From Lytechinus variegatus (Eukaryota > Echinodermata > Echinoidea > Temnopleuroida > Toxopneustidae), in contig NC_054756.1 of NCBI RefSeq assembly GCF_018143015.1, positions 22,484,440 through 22,548,439 on the forward strand: 64,000 bases of DNA. The letters run 5' to 3'. Position numbers and translations under genes: made by a program. The notes below the pieces were generated by a model that saw only the letters and a program-made list of their open reading frames with translations, was not told where the DNA came from and searched no databases. Below are positions 57,055-64,000 of this stretch, one piece after another (position 1 is the stretch's first letter; every line of letters starts with the position of its first letter).

Positions 57055-57152
57055 AGAATGTCTTTCAGATTGAACAATTGATGACTTCGTGAAAACTAGA
57101 TCCACAGATTTGTGACCTGTTAGATATCTTGCGATTCATGCCAATATTGAAG
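57055..57152 (+). other. Possible 5'UTR exon ending in a short open start
   Basis: A strong acceptor (ttctttatttcttcag) and donor (gaag|gtaggc) bound 98 bases with stops in all frames except for a terminal ATG followed by four codons. It could be a leader exon of a + strand gene. Nothing downstream joins to it in phase with confidence. Confidence 0.25.
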
Positions 57153-57689
57153 GTAGGCCCTCACAACTTTTCAGATGTTGCAAAATTTAATGTTATTTCA
57201 GTTGAAATAATATTCTATCTCCAAAAATGTAGGCCTTTATATTCACAGAGTGAGTGTTAATTTTCCGCCATGCATTCTTTCGGCCTTGCTTTGACACGTT
57301 GAGCTATGTTGGCTCGGGGAATTTTAGCGAGGTCAGCTAATAGAGGTCAAATGTGACCTGTTGTTGAAATGAGGCTGATATTATGGGATGACGACATTGA
57401 AATTGGGAGTAATGTATTATCCATACATGTAAGTCTACATGGAGTACTCGAGGGTATTTTTATACCAAAATTATGAATTTATCACTTATCACTTGCCCTT
57501 CCAGATTTATGATAAATATCACATTGCTTTCTGGAATAGGTTTTTAATTTAAAAAACTTTATTTTACATAAAAATGACCTCATTGATTCTAGAGAGCAAT
57601 TACATTAACATTTTTCTGCCCCACTCTGTGAATGACAAGTATCAAATTTTGTCGTGATCTTACAAGATCAGTCGTCATATTGGCCATTT

Positions 57690-58635
57690 TTGTCTCACCT
57701 GCGAAGCAAAGTGAGACTATAGGCGCCGCTTTTCCGACGGCGGCGGCGTCAACATCAAATCTTAACCTGAGGTTAAAGTTTTGAAATGACGTCATAAATT
57801 AGAAAGTATATGAACCTAGTTAATAAAACTTGGCTATAAGGTTAATCAAGTATTACTGAACATCCTATTAGAGTTTCATGTCACATGACCAAGGTCAAAG
57901 GTCATTTAGGGTCAATAAACTTAGACCATGTTGGAGGAATCAACATCGAAATCTTAACCTGAGGTTAAGTTTTTGAAATGTCATCATAACTTAGAAAATA
58001 TATGGACCTAGTTCATGAAACTTGGACATAAGGGCAATCAAGTATCACTGAACATCCTACATGAGGTTCATGTCACATGACCAAGGTCAAAGGTCATTTA
58101 GGGTCAATGAACTTTGGCCAAATTGGGGATATCTGTTGATTTCCCCTCATAACTTTGAAAGTTTATGGATCTGATTCATGAAACTTGGACATAATAGTAA
58201 TCAAGCATCACTGAAAATTTTGTGCAAGTTTCAGGTCTCATGATTAAGGTCAAAGGTCATTTAGGGTCAATGAACTTTGGCCGAATCGGGGGTATCTGTT
58301 GAATTACCATCATAACTTTGAAAGTTTATGGATCTGATTCATGAAACTTGTACATAAGAGTAATCAAGTATCACTGAACATCCTGTTCGAGTCTCAGGTC
58401 ACATGATCAAGGTCAAAGGTCATGTAAGGTCAATGAACTTTGGCCATGTTGGGGTTTTTTGTTGAATAACCATCATATCTCTGTAAGTTTATTGGTCTAG
58501 TTCATAAAAAGTGGACATAAGAGTAACCATGTATCACTGAACATCTTGTGCGAGTTAGAGTAGTATTCAAAGTCAGCAATGCTGCTATATTGAACCGCGT
58601 GATGCAGGTGAGACGGCCAGAGGCATTCCACTTGT
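57690..58635. repeat. Diverged tandem 'caaggtcaaaggtcatttaggg' repeat
   Basis: About five units of roughly 150-180 bases, each with 'gttcatgaaacttggacata', 'atcaagtatcactgaacatc', 'ggtcaaaggtcatttagggt' and 'caatgaactttggcc'. It starts 'gtctcacctgcgaag' and ends 'aggtgagacggccagaggca' with 'ttccacttgttttt'. A shorter copy ends the same way at about 57015. Confidence 0.8.
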
Positions 58636-58690
58636 TTTTTTACTCATCTTTGCTCATCTTTTACTCATCATTTGCTATCCCAGTGACAGG

Positions 58691-58822
58691 CAAGGAGCCA
58701 TCTAGAAGTAACCAAGCCAATACAAGTTCTGATGCCAAAAGAGAATGCTGTAACCTAATACAAGAATCACGCTTGCAAAAAGCAGCGCAAAAAACTTTGA
58801 AAACTCCTGGAAAGCATGGCAT
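58691..58822 (+). CDS. Candidate internal exon, unknown protein
   Basis: Between an acceptor (catttgctatcccag) and a donor (gcatg|gtaggc), the frame reads TGKEPSRSNQANTSSDAKRE, CCNLIQESRLQKAAQKTLKT, PGKHGM. The Lys/Ser/Gln-rich make-up is not repeat-like, but I know no family for it and no neighbouring exon joins convincingly. Confidence 0.25.
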
Positions 58823-60629
58823 GGTAGGCAATAATATTTCCTTTCAAAACTTGTGTAGGGTTTGTTTTCTAATCAGGGTATAAAGTGACCATTCTCATTT
58901 GATCTATAAGACAATGTTTTTAATAATTATTTAAATGTGAAATTTAATCATTTCAGTTAGGACGTAGAATAGTGTATTTGTAGCTGTTGTCCATGAAGAT
59001 GGCACAGACACAGTACTATTTTTAACAATCCATATGTTTTTTTTTTAATATAAATTGCATGGTGGTCTTTAGAAAAAACATACCCTGATTGTAAAATGAC
59101 CCTTATTTAGCCTCAAACCAAAAGTTGTGTGTTGATGCTTGTTTGATACATGGACATTGTTTTTATTAATGTCTTGATTTAATTTTTGTGTGTATTGGAT
59201 GGTATTTGATAGGAATACTGGACTTCAGGTCATATCTGCATTTTAATAATAACTATTCTTTGTTACGCCATCAACGGTCAGCAGCTCTGAATCAGACTTG
59301 GGTCTATGAGGTACCATATTATATGAATTTGATATTCTACTTAAATTTCTGCAAACAGCAAGTAGGACATACACATAAGTTATTTGTTAAATTATCTAAC
59401 ATAATAATTTCACTTTTCTTCAAGTTATTTAATAGCTGAAAGAAAAGTGATATGAAACGTTATACAATGCTTACATGTACATAAACATTAGTAGGAAAAG
59501 TTTCAATGACTTTCTTGAGACTTGAAAAGAAAATCTAACAGTAACACATTGATATTTAAATCCTGAAATGGAATCTTTGTGACTGAATTGTCATGTAGTC
59601 AAATGTAATAAAGGTTTTGGGTGCAACTCTGTGACATAATATTGCCTGCATCGGTAGATTAGTTCATGGTCATGTTTTTGGGGACACTTAAACATGTTAA
59701 ATGACAATTCAGAAAAAAAATTATACTGGATGCTACACATTAATTTAAACACTTTTCAGAAGATAAGTTATATGCCATAATGGCACTTTTATTATCAATT
59801 GCGACGTATATTTATGAGCTGCTTGGGTCCACTCAAATTTCTCATTTCATCAGATATTGCTTTGTATCCAATCTCACCAGCTTATGATGACGATCTCCTT
59901 TATATGTATTTGATATAAACTCCTTACCAAAAGTGGATAAAAAAATTTTTTTCTCATTTTCTATAATTTTGATTACACCATTTTGCATACAAGTGTAAAA
60001 CTAGGTCCTTTCTCTGACCAATGACACCAAAATTACAAGAATTTGATTCTTATTGGTTAAGTTACTCTCCTTTGAATACTGGTCAGTCTAAAAGAGAAAG
60101 TGTCAAATTTTGAGAAAATCACAACAGCAGTCGAGGTAAAATAGGGCTTTTTTCTAATATATTAAAATTCATGGATGTTTCATGGCAACAAGCTGTTCTA
60201 TTAACTAAAATTCAATTTCTGGAATCAAGTTTGCATATATTGTTGCTTTAACAGACAAGCGTTCTGGTTTGTAGGAAACTTGAAAAAGTTACAGAAAATA
60301 CCTTTTGGAATGATGGCTTATTGATTTTCACCTTTCAGAAATAATAATTGTTTTTTTGAAGTGCAACTTTTCTCTTGGTTTTATTTTTGGATCTTATGAG
60401 AGACATAATTAGCGTGGGGGATCATGTAGTTTTAATAAACAATGCCTTTAGTTTTACCTACATGTATCTTGATAGACAAGATCAGCAACTCTGTTTATAC
60501 TTCTGCATATGTGCAATACACCAAACATACTTCTCATTTTTAAATAGGTTTTGGGTATGTTTTTCTATGTTTTAATAATATTTTTATAATGTTTGTACAG
60601 TATAGCAGTTCACATGTACATGCTTAACA
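58823..60629. other. AT-rich sequence without recognised gene
   Basis: A short open stretch near 59228-59309 has weak splice-like borders only. No repeats of the families above were seen. Confidence 0.35.
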
Positions 60630-60644
60630 TTAAAAGAGGGGGGG

Positions 60645-60935
60645 GGGGCGTGCCGGGCATCGGGCAAAAAATTTGCAGGGCGGATTTTTCGAGAAAAATG
60701 TCGAGGGGTAGGGGGCAGTTACGAAATTATGCAACAATTTGTAAGTGCATACAAGTCCAAAATTGCTCAAAAATGTGAATTCATTCCCCTCGACATTTTT
60801 CTTGAAAAATCCGCCCTGCAAATTTTTGTGTCCGATGCCCGGGCACGCGGTTACGAAATTATGCAACATTATGTAAGTGCATGTCCAAAATTGCTCTAAA
60901 ACGTGAATTCATGTACAAATCCAATGCAAATTGTG
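60645..60935. repeat. Hairpin element with flanking direct repeats
   Basis: Left arm 'cgggcatcgggcaaaaaatt' and 'gcagggcggatttttcgaga' pairs with right arm 'cttgaaaaatccgccctgca' and 'tgtccgatgcccgggca'. The sequence 'ttacgaaattatgcaac' followed by 'gtaagtgcat' and 'gtccaaaattgctc' occurs both in the loop (60719) and after the right arm (60851). Confidence 0.75.
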
Positions 60936-62582
60936 TATTTGGCCAAAATTCATAATTGTTTCATTATTTCTACTTTTACTGATTAAAATTGATTAATTTT
61001 GTCTTTTTATGATCATAATCAAGTCTGCAACGATTTCCATAACAAGTCAATTAGAGGAAACGTTTTATTTCATGCAAAATTAGCATAGTTAATTCATGAT
61101 TAAAAAATAACTTACTTTATCAGAATAATTAATTTGGCCTTGTAGATTTTATCGCACTCTACCACTGTGCAAATTTTCGCGGCGTTTGCGCGATCGACGG
61201 CCGAGGTCTCGGGGGGGGGGGGGGGAGGGGGGTGGTGGAATCAGCCCCCCCCCCCTCCCACTGGCTGTGAGATGGGTCCAAATAACCCGGCTCTTTTAGC
61301 GTAAAGTTAATGAAAATTTTATTCCCAGTTTTGGGAGGCAGTATGAAGCTAATGTGTTAAAAAACAGGGATTTTAGTGATTAATTAAGCCAAATTCTCTT
61401 TTTTAAATCGTTTAATTCATTTTTTCTTTACATATATACTTGTATGTACACAGTCAACCTTGCTTTATAAGCTGACAGCACAACTGGAAAAAAATTGGCT
61501 CAGTTAAAGAAAATTCTGGTCCAGATTACAAACGTGTGTTTTACACAGGGTTTTCACACTAACATTTCTGTAATTTATGCTTTAGACGTTTAAGTTATTT
61601 TTTTTTATTTTTACTTGCCCAAAAGAAGAATTGTCTTGCTCCAAGAAAGTTGAAACATTAAACATAATAATAATTCCCTCTTTTGTAATCTAATCACTTA
61701 AGCTTGGCCTTTCATAGTGTTGGAATTTTGTTACAAGTGATTCTGCAGTTTGCAAAGATTATGAATTAGGCATTTAAACAGCCAAAAGATTTTTAATTGA
61801 TTAAATTGTACTTGCCTATATGGGTGTGTTTATTCATTTTAATTTTTTCACTTTCCCGACATAAAATTTAACTAGCCTCAAGTAAGTGTGTAAGTGATTG
61901 TGTCAGGCCCTGTTTTACTTTAAATAGTTGAAATTCGCACAGCTCAAATGATTTTAAGTTCCTTTCGATTTGACTTAGGCAAGGTTTACTTGACTTTATT
62001 AACTGGGTTGAATGCATGAAATCAAGTTTTCACGAATTACATGTATGAGTACAAGACTCAATAGAGTCTTGTTATTTGTTAGATACAGTTGCATCAATGA
62101 AATGCATTTTGCTTAATATGTATGTGTGTGTGTGTAATTTTAAGATCAGGATTACAGGAATTACCATGAATAATTAATCACCGGTATTATGTGCCAAACG
62201 CCAAGTTTTACCAAAGTATTTACTGTGTTCAATTTGTAATTACATCATTCAAAATATCACATCTTGTTTATCTCCAGTTGTATTACACTATTATAGTCTC
62301 TATCAAAAAACAGAAAATGGCTTTTTTGTTTTTTGTGGATTATTTAGCAGATTACTAAGGATTGTTGCTGTCTTTGTTGATTTCAAAATGGCTCATGGTG
62401 TGACGTTGGTGAAACCATCATATCTTATCGTATATCGATCCAGTGCTTTCATCCACCTCATTCGCCAATCTCGATCATTTGTGCAATTTACAATAAGAAA
62501 AGAATTACTACGTTCGAAATACCAGTTTTCCTCCAAGAATCCTAATGAATGGGTCTGCATGAGGTTGATGAATGCATAATTT
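60936..62582. other. AT-rich sequence without recognised gene
   Basis: A G/C-tract block at about 61210-61260 with 'gcgatcgacggccgaggtct' nearby resembles the decayed GGATCC-type element ends. No exon was recognised. Confidence 0.35.
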
Positions 62583-63140
62583 AAAGGGCAAGTCCAACCG
62601 AGGCACAAGTTCATGTGAATCAGAGAAAATATCAAACGAAAAATGCTGAAATATTCATCAAAATCGGATATAAAATAAGAAAGTTATGACATTGTAAATT
62701 TTGCTTATTTTTCACAAAACAGTTTTATGCACGACTCAGTGATATGCAAATGAGAGAGTTGATGAATTCACTCACTATTTCTTTTATTTCATTTTCCACA
62801 GATTTCACAATAAGGATCCTCTTGGATGAACCACAAAATGTTTAAACAATGGTCATTCCACATGTTCAGGAAGGAATAAAACTTTGTTTCTCATGACAAT
62901 GACGAGAAAATTGAAATATTTCATATAATAAAATACAAAAGAAATAGTGAGTGGGTGATGTCATCAGTCCCCTCATGTATATACCAACCAGGATGTGCAT
63001 ATAACTATTTTGTGAAAATAAGCGAAATTTTGAATTTCATAACTTTCTTATTTCACATCCGATTTTGATGAAATTTTCAGTGTTATGCTTGTTTGATTTT
63101 TATCTTTTTAATCAAGTTTTTTGTGGACTTGTCCTTTAAG
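62583..63140. repeat. Terminal-inverted-repeat element, family A copy 4
   Basis: Left 'aaagggcaagtccaaccgag', right 'tttgtggacttgtccttta'. It carries the family A interior in full ('catcaaaatcggatataaaa', 'catccgattttgatgaaatt'). Confidence 0.75.
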
Positions 63141-63299
63141 GACATGCTAGAGGCGCAATGGCACAGATTAATATTATGAGCATTTCATTAAAGCTACAAC
63201 AATTAGCCATCCAAAGCAAATACATAAGATATGAGGTGAGTGGGTTTAACTTAAAGTATAATTTTGTGCTAGAACAGGTATATGCTTGTGTAGTTCTGT

Positions 63300-64000
63300 A
63301 GATGATGTGATACTATGTGGTACTTGGATGAAAGGACTTTGGTACTACCATGGAAGTACCGTGATACTAGGATGATAAGGACCGTGGTACTACCATGGAA
63401 GTACCGTGATACTACCATGGAAGAACCTTGGTGGAAGTGCCATGGTAGAATGTAAGTACCGTAGTCCTAACATGGAAGTACCATGGTACGACCATGGAAG
63501 TACTACGGTAATGAATGGTACAACCATTGTAATACAATGGTATTACCATGATACCACCATGGAAGTACCGTGGTAATGAATGGTCAAGTATGGTAATACT
63601 ATTGTAATACTATGGTATTATCATGGTACTACCATGGAAGTATCATTGTAATGAATGGTACAACCATGGTAATACCATTGTAATACTATGGTACTACCAT
63701 GGGAGTCTGTGGTAATGAATGGTCAACCATGTATTACCATGGAAGTACCATGGTACTACCATGGAAATACTGTGCTAATGAATGGTACAACCACAGTAAT
63801 ACTATAGTAATATCATGGTAATACTATGATACTACTATGGAAGTACCATGGTATTACCATGGAAGTACTGTGATAATGAATGGTACAACCATGGTAATAC
63901 TATGGTAATACTATGGTAATATTATGGTACTACTATGGAAGTACCGTGGTATTACCATGAAAGTACCGTGGTACTACCATGGAAGTACTGTGATAATGAA
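63300..64000. repeat. GTACCATGG microrepeat array running off the window end
   Basis: Degenerate units such as 'ggtactaccatggaagtacc' with 'gtaatgaatggtacaaccat' spacers extend for at least 700 bases. The words are self-complementary. Related to the 43661-44264 block. Confidence 0.85.

Noticed and set aside
63154..63236. Possible exon ending in gtgagt after the family A element
   Set aside because: Acceptor would be the transposon end itself and no partner exon joins in phase.
1..64000. CRISPR arrays, operons, riboswitches, bacterial promoters or a linked multigene system
   Set aside because: The window is intron-rich animal DNA; the same-strand order of decarboxylase, subtilase and EndoU has no functional link that the sequence shows.

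Overview
This is animal nuclear DNA, not prokaryotic: small exons with consensus GT-AG junctions, long AT-rich introns, microsatellites and dense short inverted-repeat elements. Gene content (SAMD10/12-like SAM protein, CSAD/GADL1-like decarboxylase, proteinase K-like subtilase, EndoU nuclease), tRNA-derived SINEs, many foldback MITEs and a DIRS-type element point to an invertebrate deuterostome. An echinoderm, probably a sea urchin, is my inference from the repeat style; no species-diagnostic marker was seen.

Layout. (1) 506-1870, + strand: the last two coding exons of a SAM-domain protein like SAMD10/12/Aveugle. (2) About 22.7 kb down to 9339, - strand: a complete PLP-dependent acidic amino acid decarboxylase gene. 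Its 12 coding exons join in phase to exactly 1500 nt (499 aa plus stop), and a TATA-bearing promoter with a 5'UTR exon is proposed at 22601-22730. (3) 39033-25973, - strand: a complete secreted subtilase gene. Its 8 coding exons join in phase to exactly 1140 nt (379 aa plus stop), covering signal peptide, I9 propeptide and S8 domain with the D/H/N/S active site. (4) 42663-41185, - strand: the last three exons (213 codons) of an EndoU-type endoribonuclease; its 5' exons were not found. (5) 44.3-54.9 kb: a nested transposon complex. A GTACCATAG-type microrepeat is interrupted by an element with GGATCC-type ends, which is itself split by a 9.3-kb DIRS-type element with inverted termini and an internal complementary region. 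(6) 55-64 kb: mostly repeats, with weak exon candidates on the + strand.

The introns hold most of the rest: at least four families of about 0.5-kb terminal-inverted-repeat elements (one pair nested), short near-perfect palindromic MITEs, SINEs, two LINE fragments, and a 3.2-kb foldback with 0.7-kb arms enclosing LINE sequence. Downstream of the subtilase stop codon lies a roughly 146-bp tandem array made from diverged copies of the gene's own 3' coding end.

The three complete or partial - strand genes are unrelated in function (taurine/beta-alanine/GABA-type decarboxylation, secreted proteolysis, RNA cleavage). Nothing here indicates that they work as one pathway.
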